Below, in pieces: positions 11,551 through 21,505 of a stretch of 64,000 nt of DNA. Position 1 is the stretch's first letter. Each line of letters begins with the position of its first letter. The stretch is from Zanthoxylum bungeanum. Its lineage: Eukaryota; Streptophyta; Magnoliopsida; Sapindales; Rutaceae. Both the position numbers and the translations under genes were made by a program. The stretch lies in the NCBI GenBank assembly GCA_019454045.1, contig SKCR01021136.1, positions 58,449 through 122,448 of the forward strand, in the 5' to 3' direction. The notes under the pieces are model-generated. The model saw only the letters and a list, made by a program, of their open reading frames with translations, searched no databases and was not told the origin of the DNA.

Positions 11551-12990
11551 AACACCCCCAAACTTAAGGTTTTGCTAGTCCCGAGCAAAAGATAAAATAA
11601 AAAACTAAATTCAAATAACAAATAAAAATTACTAAATTAACTAAGTCACTTTCGTAGGGATCACGATTGCATTTAGCATATGCAACAAGCCTTTAAACCC
11701 CTAGGCGGCCCTAGTGGACGAGTTATAGTCTCGTGAGGGCTTACAGCGACGACACCCACAAACGTCATTCACACACAATCATGCAAAAATATAAAAATAA
11801 CAAAACATAGTCTCGATAGTTATGCATAAATATATCCTCAAAGAAAGCTTATAAATGAAATTAGAGAATCTTCAAAGTACGCAATTGCAGCTCGAATCCA
11901 AATTCTCGAATAAATTATCTAAGCTAGACTCAATGTGTGTGTGTAAAGGTTCATCACAGCTTTGATCTTAAGTAAGCCAACTCAATGATTTCGTTTAAAA
12001 ATTAGAATCAATGGGTCAAACCAACCTAGATATCTCAATTATGCTTTGTAATTGCTTTATTTTGTGTTCGGTATGGTATGATTTTTCTTTTATTTTCTTG
12101 TCTCTTTTTTTTTTCTTTTCTCATTTTTGCATTTTTTTTTTTTTCAACTCACCTACCCTTTAAGGTAGCATTTCTCCTCATGGTGGTCCTAATACTCGCC
12201 CATGGGTAGCTTCACGCTTATCGGTTATAGGTGGTTTATTTTCTTTCTTTAGAGACATTTTTCTTTTTAGCTATACCATACTTCATAACACTAGCAAATC
12301 AAGATAGATATCTAAGCAAACGGTCATTCATCGACATGCAATTTCTTCAACTAGTCACCTGTCAACTACTTAAGTTTTACTGTTAAAAACCTGTTTTTAA
12401 GTGCTTACGAGTCTAACATAGATCAGTTATTCAAGGCATCAGATAAAAGTAAATTAGGCACTTATCGTTTCTAAAATTTCACCCATAAACAAACAATATT
12501 ATCACAAGATTTATGCTTTACTATCAAAGACTAAAACAAATTTTTTTTTTTTAATAAATTTAAACAACTAAATAGCAAGTAAACAACATGCACACACCCC
12601 CAAACTTAAAATTTGCATTGTCCTCAATGTAAGATAAATATCAAAAGCAAGAGTGAGGAACAACACTACCGTGCATGGAGTTGATCAGACTCTTGCTGGT
12701 TGGAATTTGGTTGCGCGGGCGTTGTGTGTCTCGTGCTACCTGCATAAATAACATGCAAATAAATAAATAGCACACAATAAAATAAAATAAAATAAAATAA
12801 AAAGTAAAGAAAATAATAATAAAAAAGAAATGCAAGGGTTGCCTCCCCGCTAGCGCTAAGTTTAACGTCTTCAGCCAGACGCAACCACCCAAATGGTGGT
12901 CATGGTAGCTTCTTCTTTTGTATCCACTGACTGCTTTGACATGAAAAAGATAGCTTGGCGGCTGTGACAGTTTATTCAAATGCCCCTACT
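11551..12990 (-). other. 3' internal part of Gypsy 2, non-coding
   Basis: Lies between gag and the 3' LTR on the minus strand. Near 12840-12910 it carries a tract reading HHLGGCVWLKTLNLALAGRQP in translation, which in intact relatives occurs downstream of integrase. Together with the missing pol genes this marks a large internal deletion. T-rich and A-rich low-complexity runs occur at 12090-12145 and 12770-12830. Confidence 0.6.
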
Positions 12991-13149
12991 GCTGCTTGGT
13001 TATGGAGGATGCAATCTGCCCAATTTGTGTTTCTAAAGACTTCATTGTAGCCTCCATATTTTCCATGTGTATCTCAATATTGTTTAGCCTTGACTCAGTC
13101 TTCTCAAATCTCTCTGAAGTACTAGCAGCAAACGTGCTCACGAAATCTT

Positions 13150-14250
13150 CTAAGGAAGATTTCTGCTCATCCTTTTATAGTCAAAACCAGAAGAAGGTTG
13201 CAAAGTATTCTCTGTGTTAGCATATGACAGGTTTGGATGATAACGGTTAGGCATAAGATTTCCTCTATAGCTGTTGAAGTTCCGATTGTTCACATATTGG
13301 ACTTGTTCAATGTTCGGGTTTCCTTCCACTAACTGCATATTTGTAGCTGCCGCTGATTCAATAGATGATACTCGTGGTTTTGTCAGGGCTGCTACTTGAG
13401 TGGCCAAGGTGGAAATCTGAGCTGTAAGTGCCACAAGAGGGTCTACTTCATAAATCCCAGCCACTTTGGTTACCGTAGCGCGTTCACTTGGCCATTGATA
13501 ATGGTTAATGGCCATTTCTTCCAATAAATTGCGCGCTTCCTCAGCTGATTTCCTGAATAGAGCTCCCCCAGCTGTGCTGCATCAACCACAGTCCTATTCG
13601 GACCATTTAACCCATTATAGAACAACTGAATCTGGACCCAATCTGCATAATCATGATGTGGGCATCTTCGTAGTAAATCCTTAAAGCGCTCCCATGCTTC
13701 ATACAAAGTCTCAGTTTCCAGCTGCTTAAATACACTGATTTCTGCCCTCAGTTGAGCTGATTTAGCTGGTGGAAAGAATCTCTCAAGAAATTTTGTGGCC
13801 ATATCCTGCCATGTCATGATACTCCCTGTCTGTATTGATTGCAGCCAATCCCACGCTTTATCCCGTAAAGAGAATGAAAATAAGCGTAGCCTGATAGCCT
13901 CTTTACTCACGCCATTTACTTTTATGGTATCTGCGATCTCCAGGAACATCCTTAAGTGCAAGTTGGGATCCTCTACAGCTGAACCCCCAAACTGATTCCT
14001 TTGTACCATGTTGATCAATGCAGGTTTTAACTCAAAACTTGGCGTTGATTGGTTGATGGGCAATCCCAGAGCATATATTATCAAGGACCGGTTTGAAGTG
14101 ATCTCTGATTGCCACATGGCGTGGGTTGTTCTCTATGTTTTCAGCTGCCATTGCTTCTTTTTCAATTTTCCTTTCTTTTCTTAGTCTCCTCGCAGTTCTT
14201 TCTATTTCAGGATCAAACAGGAGCGAATTGAGACTTGTGGCTTTTCGCAT
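13150..14250 (-). pseudogene. Gypsy 2 gag, frameshifted
   Basis: Contains the retrotransposon gag domain: residues such as DPNLHLRMFLEIADT, RLFSFSLRDKAWDWLQS, and FLERFFPPAK followed by a WERFKDLLRRCPHH tract, all typical of plant Gypsy Gag. The N-terminal piece (14250-14032, starting MRKATSLNSLL), the core (14117-13470) and the C-terminal piece (13524-13150, with EQVQYVNNRNFN) are in three different frames, so at least two frameshifts break it. The zinc knuckle is not visible. The same family is found again at 33.3-36.9 kb. Confidence 0.8.
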
Positions 14251-14401
14251 TCACTGAAGCACCAAAAGAAAAATAAAATCAATAAACAAAATAAAATAAA
14301 AATAAATACAAAACAAAAATAAACTAAAAATAAAATAAAAATAAAAATCTAAATTAAAGCTAAAATTACTTGGTAGTAGTATTAATGTGAATTAACAAAC
14401 A

Positions 14402-14420
14402 ATCCCCGGCAACGGCGCCA
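14402..14420 (-). other. primer-binding site of Gypsy 2
   Basis: Minus-strand TGGCGCCGTTGCCGGGGAT, six bases after the LTR end ...CACAACA. This is the primer-binding sequence commonly seen in a large group of plant Gypsy elements (tRNA-Asp type from memory). Confidence 0.82.
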
Positions 14421-15325
14421 AAAACTTGTTGTGATATTTTATATCGTACCGCAAGTGTACGGTGTCAAGTTTTAGTATAATATGAGTTAAGAGTGTCGAA
14501 CCCACAGGGATTGTGTTAACTCGCACTAAGTACTACAATTGATAATCCTAACTTTATTTAGAAAATAAATAATAAAGATTTTTAATAAATAAATAAAATA
14601 TAAAAATAATAAAATAGGAGGAACTAATACGATAGAGATTCTGGATCCTGATTTCACCTAGCTGTCTCCTATGTATTTTTCATGCCAATTAATCTTTGTT
14701 CAGTTATATTATTTATAAGTCAAGATCCTAAAATATTCACTCCCTCTCTCGAGTGCCGAGTGAAAATATTATCAACTATAGACTTCGATATCTCTATAAA
14801 AATCCAATAGTTAACAACTCATTACGATTTGTGATTCTATTTTAACGACTTCAAAGGACTACAGATTCTCTCGAACTCTATAAAATCCTAGGTTATATTC
14901 TCTAGATCTATTCAAAATCCCCTCTCTCGAGTGATAGATTCTAAACATTCATCATCTCAAATTGTGGCCAGCAATCAAGAAGCATTAAACTCAAAAGAAT
15001 ATAAATAATTAATAAAACTTCATTACAAAACTGATAAACAAAATACAAGGTTTGAGCATAGATTACAATCGTTCTCCAAATTTAAGGAGTAAATTCATGA
15101 CAAAAGATAAAACAATAAATAATCAAGCCACGAATTAATGGAAATCATTAGAGTTTTAAGAAAGAAATAAGAAGATAAAACCCGAATTGAATCTCTTCCT
15201 TTCGGATGTCACAGCCTTAATCTCCTCTTGTCGCTCTTCAATCCTCTCCTTGGATCTCTAAAATTATGTGTTTCTGTGTTTTGTGCTCTGTATTAGCCTC
15301 CCCTTGAGTGTTGGATGTAATGTTA

Positions 15326-15333
15326 TATTTATA
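15326..15333 (-). promoter_or_regulatory. TATA box in the 5' LTR of Gypsy 2
   Basis: Minus-strand TATAAATA about 560 bp into the LTR, downstream of the GGCGCC array. Position and sequence fit an LTR promoter, and the copy at 10984-10991 is identical. Confidence 0.5.
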
Positions 15334-15488
15334 GTTGAGGCAGGGAGTCTTTGGGTGGCATTAGGATTATTAAAAACCCTAAAAAGTGAATCCTGGAACG
15401 TGTAGGTTTTCTTCCGGATCATTGCAGCTTTTGTAAGTGGGCGCGCGCGGCGCTGAACTTCCGGGAAAATGTAGGGGGTTATATTGGG

Positions 15489-15640
15489 AAGGCGCCGTGG
15501 CGCCACCTTTTTCAATTTCTACTGGCGCCATGGCGCCTATTCTCTTCACACTAACTGGCGCCGTGGCGCCAGTTTGTTTCTTTCATTCAATTCAGGCGCC
15601 ATGGCGCCTAATTGTGAAGGATTATGGCGCCGTGGCGCCA
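15489..15640. repeat. GGCGCC dyad array in the 5' LTR of Gypsy 2
   Basis: Five complete 14-bp dyads, GGCGCC-GT/AT-GGCGCC, with the centres strictly alternating GT, AT, GT, AT, GT at roughly 30-40-bp spacing. This is the better preserved copy of the array at 11148-11300. Confidence 0.88.
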
Positions 15641-15888
15641 TCTTCTCGGGAGAATGTATGAGCTTTATCACTGCTACTAGCGCAATGGTTTGATGATTTG
15701 TCAATGCTCCCGTGGTCGTCCTGTGTTCCCGAAGTTCCCAAAACACGTGCAATTATTCCCAGATCCATGTATTAATGCTCCTACAAATAAAACATGAAAT
15801 AAACTATAAATAATATTAAATATCTCGAAATATAACAAAATAATAAGCTGAGAATACCATAATAAGTGGGTATAAACCACACTTATCA

Positions 15889-15937
15889 CCTTCCCGAGCT
15901 CTTGGCCATACTTAGGCCCAAAAAATCACCATCAACA
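15889..15937 (-). repeat. 5' LTR of Gypsy 1, remaining end
   Basis: After the TSD CCTTC the LTR of Gypsy 1 resumes (GAGCTCTTGGCCATACTTAG, as at 7325-7344) and ends ...ATCAACA at 15937, followed by the outer TSD CAATC. Confidence 0.88.
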
Positions 15938-15942
15938 CAATC

Positions 15943-17690
15943 AATATAGTTTTTTTGTATGTGTAGATTCTAAGTATTGTATGGGCTAGGAAGTGGCTTT
16001 TTATGTGATCATTTGGACAATGTGGAAGAGTAGGAATTATAATATATTTAGGGGAAAAAAAGGTTGAACTTAAGGAGATGATTGATTATGTTAAACTGAG
16101 AATTCAATGGTGGTTTTGTTATAGTGGGAGAGAGAGGTCTTTGAGTGGATTTCATCTAGAGTTAGATATTCGAGAAACGTATGTGTCTTGCCCTATGATT
16201 AAGATAAGGAGGGGTATTCGATGGGAGCCTCCGAGTGTGGGCTGGCTTAAGTTTAATGTTGATAGATCTTCAAAGGGTAATGAATGACCGACTGGTATTG
16301 GAGGTGTGCTAAGAAACCATGCAGGGATTTTTTTGCATGTGTTTTCGTGTAGCATTGGGGTAATGGATTCGTATGGGGCTGAATTATTGGCAATTTTAAA
16401 AGCATTAAAGGTGATAAATGAGAGATGGTTAGGTGTGGAAGGGATTATTATTGAAAGCGATTCATAAGCGGTCGTCTCGTGGGTTTTGGAAGAGGATTTG
16501 CTGTTGTAGAAATATAATTTTATTTTGAATGGGGTGAAAAATAATATGCCAACGTTAGAAAATATCTCGCTGGTCTTTAGGAATAAGAAAGCTAATATGA
16601 TTGCGGATTTGTTAGCCAATGGAGGAGTGGATAGAGTGGTGGATCTTCAGGCTTGGGTGTCTTAAAATTCAATGACTATGGATGTTTGCTCTTTAGCAGG
16701 TGGTTGATTTTGGGTTGTATTGGGCTATGCATTTTTCTAAGGAATCCTTGGGGGTTATCAGTGTTAAGGTGTCCTGAAAGATCTGATGGGTCTGTAGAGG
16801 TATGGGCGTGTTTCAGGTTGTAAATGATACCCAACTTCCTGAAATTGATCAGGAACTTCTGAATTTTATGATGTTATGTTGGTACTAGGTATGCAGTGTT
16901 GTTTATTCTTGTTTCTTTCGAGCGCTGGTTTCAGGCTGTTTCTAGAGTATTAGATGTAGATGGAGAGGTTAGAACCAACCTGCTGATGTATGTGGTCGGT
17001 GTGATACTGAAGTTGTCTTTGGGTCATATGTTGCTGGTTTTTGCCTTTTTGGTGTCTTGAGGTTGGTTTCCTTGGTTTATTCTGATGCATGGTCAGTTTA
17101 GTATTTTAGGTAAATACAATGGTTTAGTGATATTTGATGGGGTATTAATGATTTTCTTCATCTTTCGAATTACGTGTTTAAGATGTTTTTTGTTCTTAAA
17201 TCTTTATGGGTTTATGGTGTGTCATCTTTTTTGCTATTTTAATTTTGTTGAACATGCTTTTCAAAATCTATGGGCTTCGAGTGTTATGCTACTGTTGGAT
17301 GATATAGTTGCTAGGGTATTATGGTCATTATGGATGTTGATTGCTCAGTCAAATTAGCGGATGAAGCTAGCATCTTACAAAGCTTTTCTTATTACAATTT
17401 TCAATCTCACAAATCAAGTTTCCTTACCTGGTTTCAACAATACAAGAATGAGATCAAATCAACACTTAATAACAATGATAAGGACACTGAAGTGTTGTGG
17501 GATCTTTGTGGGGTGTGGCATGTGTTTTGTGTTTGGTTGTTTTGGATCAATCATTGCAATGCTTGGATAGTTTTGGTATTTGGGTAAAATATAATGGTAG
17601 CAATGAGTGGATATGTTTTTTTGTTCGTCACCCATATTTTGTGATTTATATTTCTGCATCTTGGATGAGTGTCTGTAATAGGAGATTTTG
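15943..17690 (+). pseudogene. LINE remnant, part 2: RNase H domain and 3' end
   Basis: Continues the frame of 6108-6426 across the Gypsy 1 target site. It reads IIWTMWKSRN, then an RNase H fold with W.KFNVD (16240-16262), GIGGVLRNHAG (16294-16327), YGAELLAIL and ESDS, in the order of the RNase H domain carried by plant L1-type LINEs. In-frame stops occur after SKGNE (about 16286), in the ESDS tract (about 16467) and near 16507, so it is dead. From about 16670 the sequence is T/G-rich with no coding similarity, compatible with a LINE 3' untranslated region. No poly-A tail or TSD could be fixed at the 3' end. Confidence 0.7.
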
Positions 17691-18043
17691 ACTTTCCGCT
17701 TGTCTCGATTTTCTAATAATATTGATTATGTAATAAATAGAAGATTACGTATCAACTTGATGTCAAACGACTTTTTTTCAAACCACCGGCACAGCTTGGT
17801 CGACCAACTTGTCATTTGCTAGTCATCAAATTGTTGACCCTGAGGGTCACATGCCTAGTATTGATTTTGATAATAATAAGGATGGTAAAAATTCACACTC
17901 GATATATTAGGGGTGGTTTAGTGAATAATTTTCTATGACCGTTAGTTGGACGGGTTGGGTATGAGTATTGACATTCCTATTTAATTAAAGGTAAAATTCA
18001 TACTTAATAAGTTTCAAGATTCAAAAAATGATATTTTTTTAAT
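17691..18043. other. intergenic, nothing recognised
   Basis: AT-rich, no coding similarity or repeats apart from the 10-bp TSD TTTTTTTAAT at 18034-18043, which belongs to the next element. Confidence 0.5.
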
Positions 18044-18583
18044 GGCAGAACCCATAATTAGCCCACTGAACTCTTATCTGACATCTCTATAGCCCACCGA
18101 ACTTTTATTTTCACCCATTAGCCCACTGAACTTTTAAAAACCGTGTAACAAACCCATTCAGTGTAACGCCGTCACTGTTGTCGTTCACAAATAAAATTAT
18201 AAAATAACAACATAATGTGATTAGATTTGTAATCACATTATAAAAAGCAGGGGTGGGCACAATTCAGTAAAAATTTGTAATTATAATTATTTGATTTTTT
18301 TTTAAAAGTAATTGTTCAGTTTTTTATTAAAATTTTTTTTTTTTTTAAAAAAGTAATTGAAGTTATGCTAGGGCGCATAACTAGCAAAAAAGTCTACGTG
18401 GCACTGAAAAAATCTGAACAATCTCACTTAACGTTCCGTTCGTTACACGCGCGGAACGACGTTACGTAAATGGGCTGGTTACACGGTTTTTAAAAGTTCA
18501 GTGGGCTAATGGGTGAAAATAAAAGTTCGGTGGGCTATAGAGATGTCGGATAAGAGTTCAGTGAGCTAATTATGAGTTCTGTC
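18044..18583. mobile_element. Mutator-type MITE with long terminal inverted repeats, 10-bp TSD
   Basis: Terminal inverted repeats of about 110 bp: the left arm starts GGCAGAACCCATAATTAGCC; the right arm ends as its inverse, GAGTTCTGTC. Identical 10-bp repeats TTTTTTTAAT flank it (18034-18043 and 18584-18593), close to the 9-bp TSD of Mutator-like elements; one T could belong to the run. The interior is AT-rich with no transposase, so it is non-autonomous. The phrase 'GCCCACTGAACTTTTA' occurs within each arm. Confidence 0.8.
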
Positions 18584-18593
18584 TTTTTTTAAT

Positions 18594-19214
18594 CTTGTAA
18601 ACCATATTTGGTTAAGATTATATGATTAAGCATTTAAGTTCTCAACATCTTCAAAATTACATATCTTTCATTAAGTGAGTTGAAACTTTAATTTTCAGAT
18701 TCATATGAAAAATGATCTATTTGATTAGTTATTTTTAGTCATCATACTATCTTTAAATTTTAAAACAAATGGCCATCTTAAAAGATTTATAAACTTTTTA
18801 GGCTAAATCATATTTTTCTTATAAGTTGCAAAATCTATGACTAAATTGCTAAGTTTAGCTATTTCTGGACCTAAGTGAAAAATGACCAATTTGATTATTT
18901 TTAGAACCTTTATGGTCCTTTTATATTTTACTAGTGTGATGAAAAATGGTATACTTGATTGATTTCAAAACTCATGTGACTTATTTATAAATTCATTAAA
19001 ATTTTGAAAATATAAACCAAAATTCAAGAAATGTAAAAATTTTATTGTTCCTCAGTATACATCCGGGTAAGTTGGATTCCATATCCGGATAACCGAATTT
19101 CAATTTTCTCATAAAATATTTAATTAATCTGAGTTCTCGAATTTGCCCGGATATCAAGTTTTACTCTCTAGCTACTATTTTTTCAATATTTCTATATAAA
19201 CACTTATAGATATG
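18594..19214. other. intergenic, nothing recognised
   Basis: AT-rich DNA without coding similarity. The last five bases, ATATG (19210-19214), are the left target-site copy of the palindromic element. Confidence 0.5.
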
Positions 19215-19824
19215 TGTAGGCATTGCATTTTCGCATGTGAAACCGATGATGAGTCTCATTTGAAGGCACTACCTTTTGAGTCATGAAAGCCGCGGGAAAC
19301 GGATATCGGAAGGGGGAATTCAGAATAAATAAGCTCACTGTCTTCGTTGGTGCTGCGTTCGTTACTTCGTTCGAACCTTGTGCAGATTGCGGACGTTAGT
19401 GCCGCGTGCTATGAGGCGTTCGAACGGAGCCGGTAATTCTGGTTTTGCTGCTAGCCTCACGCCCAGCCCATTTAGCCCCCAAAAGCCCATAAAACACATC
19501 CCAAATTAAGTAATTAAATATTAATTAAATATTAAACACTAAATATTAAACATTTAAATCATTTACCAATTAAATAAAACATAAAATAAAATCATGCCTA
19601 ATATGAATGAATCAAATATATTATATACTAAAACTAAAAATAAGATTTGCCTAATTAAAATCAATCTTAACCAATTAAAGCCAATCACATATTTGACTTC
19701 CTAATCTAGCCAAGACATGTCCCCCAATCAAATCCATTGCTTTCCTTACCTAGCACTAAATCATATCCTAATTTAATGCACAAATCTCTTACTTGTGACA
19801 CAAGGCCAAACCCTACCTCTCCTC

Positions 19825-19831
19825 TATATAA
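19825..19831 (+). promoter_or_regulatory. inward-facing TATA box, left arm
   Basis: CCTCTATATAAACATG, about 610 bp from the element end. This is a canonical plant TATA box, followed about 40 bp downstream by a CT-rich stretch and then coding-poor leader-like DNA. It would drive transcription toward the centre of the palindrome. Confidence 0.5.
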
Positions 19832-20687
19832 ACATGACTAAACCAAGGCCATTCCCCCTCTCCAATCTCTCGAGCTCATACACACAATTCACACAAAGAT
19901 TATAGCAAGAAATCCTAGACATCACAAGCAAATCACACCAAAACAATCCCTCTCTTCCATAGCCGAATCTATCACAAGTAACCACCCTTAATCACCACTG
20001 AAAACCAGCCCCTCTAAACCTCCATACATCACCGAAAACCACACAAACACAGCAGCCCAAATCCTTAAAAAACAGTAACTTAGAAAACTACATAGATAAT
20101 CTTAAAAGTAATCACTTTTAATTGCACTAAGAACCCACACAACTTGGAATAGTTCTTTAAAAACATTGAAACAGGTAGCCCGTGCAGTGAACAGCAAAAC
20201 AGGAGCCGAATAGGAGCAGAACGGAGTTCGAACGAGAAGCAAAGCAGCGAAACAGTGAGCTAGGACGTTGAACCAGTAGACCAGAAAGTTGCGGAGATTT
20301 ACCCCCTTTCGATTCCCGAGGAACGCGAGTCCGAGAGACGGCTTAAAAGGTTAGACCTGAGGGTATCTCTCACACTTAATCTCATTTTATTTTCTGGTCA
20401 TTTACTTTGATTATATATTCTGTATTTGTGGTATATGTTATGTGTATGATATATGTTGTGGGCATTGGATGAATGAGGGACGTGTCAACTCTCGCGGTAT
20501 ATCGGATGGAAACCCGGACATAAATTTCATAGCCGATTCCGAATGGACGGTAATATGATCTGCACTCGGGTCACAACTCCACGTACCGCTTGAGTAAACG
20601 GCACCATCTCTCTTTCGTTGTGTTGCTTTTTGTTTATTTATTTTTCTCTTGAATTCAATATATTGTTTATTTTTGCATGATTCAACC

Positions 20688-21145
20688 AGGCGCATGGGCT
20701 TAGTAAGTTAGTCCAAAGGTCCTCCATTTAGGAGACAAAGAGCTGAAAAGGCCACCTTCGTGACACTACTTCGCCGTGCCGGTTGATGTATGTTCGGTTG
20801 GACGCTAGATACGTTCAATCGGGCATACTTAGTTTAATACTATTATTATCGTTATTTTCGTATGAGTCAATCGAGCGCATGGGCTTAGTAAGTGTGACGT
20901 GAAATCCCCTATGGGGAGAGGCTAAAAGCCCTTTACCACGATGCTTTGCCGCGCCGGTTGATGTGTGTTCAGATTGGACGTAAGATGTGTTCAATCGGGC
21001 ATACTTGGTTGACATGATTGGTTCTATTCTTGTATGTGTAATGTGATGCGCATGAGCTTAGCATGTTGGTCTAAAGGTCCTCTCTTTGAGAGATCAAGAG
21101 CCCCAAAAGGTCACCTTTACGGCAGTGCTTCGCCGCGCCCTTTTA
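20688..21145 (+). repeat. triplicated ~170-bp module, left arm
   Basis: Three diverged copies starting near 20690, 20876 and 21048. Each contains GCGCATG.GCTTAG, a tract with AGTCC.AAGG or a similar box, AAAGG.C/T and CTTTGCC/CTTCGCC, then CCGCGCC or CCGTGCCGGTTGATG. Two copies also carry TTCAATCGGGCATACTT. Non-coding tandem structure. Confidence 0.65.
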
Positions 21146-21171
21146 TTTTCTGTTTATGTATTGCATCAGGT

Positions 21172-21505
21172 CCGTATCCGTTCGAACGCGTTCACGAACG
21201 CAACTCGAACGCGCATGTGTTTTTGCCTTATTATGTGTCAGGTCTCATCTCCGTTCGAACGCGTTTACGAACGCTACTCGAACGTGAGCTCTCTGTCTCA
21301 TCTCCGTTCGAACGCGTTTACGAACGCTACTCGAACGTGAGCTCTCTGTCTCATCTCCGTTCGAACGCGTTTACGAACGCTACTCGAACGTGAGCATTCT
21401 GTTTCATTTCCGTTCGAACGCGTTTACGAACGCTACTCGAACGTGAGCATTCTGTTTCATTTCCGTTCGAACGCGTTTACGAACGCTATACGAACGTGCA
21501 CACAC
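21172..21505 (+). repeat. ~53-bp tandem array with CGTTCGAACG palindromes, left arm
   Basis: Six units, each with CCGTTCGAACGCGTTTACGA, then ACGCTACTCGAACGTGAGC. Units 2 and 3 are identical and the outer units diverge. CGTTCGAACG is itself a 10-bp palindrome and recurs alone (or in part) at about 19369, 19408 and 20226. The array is rich in CG dinucleotides compared with its surroundings. Confidence 0.85.

Larger units (their letters stand above)
10082..15888 (-). mobile_element. Gypsy LTR retrotransposon 2, nested in the LTR of Gypsy 1, TSD CCTTC
   Basis: Perfect TSDs CCTTC lie at 10077-10081 and 15889-15893. LTRs (10082-11550 and 14427-15888) start TGTTGTGATA and end CTTATCA. The minus-strand element has a primer-binding site at 14420-14402, a frameshifted gag (14250-13150) and a purine-rich tract just before the 3' LTR (minus-strand AAGTTTGGGGGTGTT). 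No protease, reverse transcriptase or integrase is present, so it is non-autonomous. The LTRs look very similar, suggesting a recent insertion, younger than Gypsy 1. Confidence 0.92.
14427..15888 (-). repeat. 5' LTR of Gypsy 2
   Basis: 1462 bp, TGTTGTGATA...CTTATCA, near-identical to 10082-11550. It adjoins the primer-binding site on its inner side and the CCTTC TSD on its outer side. Confidence 0.92.
6427..15937 (-). mobile_element. Gypsy LTR retrotransposon 1 (internally deleted), TSD CAATC
   Basis: Perfect 5-bp TSDs CAATC lie at 6422-6426 and 15938-15942. The intact right LTR starts TGTTGA and ends TCAACA. The 5' LTR of this minus-strand element is 9185-10081 plus 15889-15937, split by Gypsy 2; the 3' LTR is 6427-7356. 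Between them are a primer-binding site, a broken gag and the first codons of the protease only. Reverse transcriptase, RNase H and integrase are gone, so it is non-autonomous. It sits inside a LINE. Confidence 0.9.

Noticed and set aside
21172..21505. Regular ~53-bp repeats as a CRISPR array
   Set aside because: Plant nuclear context, no unique spacers between repeats and no cas genes. It is a tandem repeat within a retroelement-like arm.
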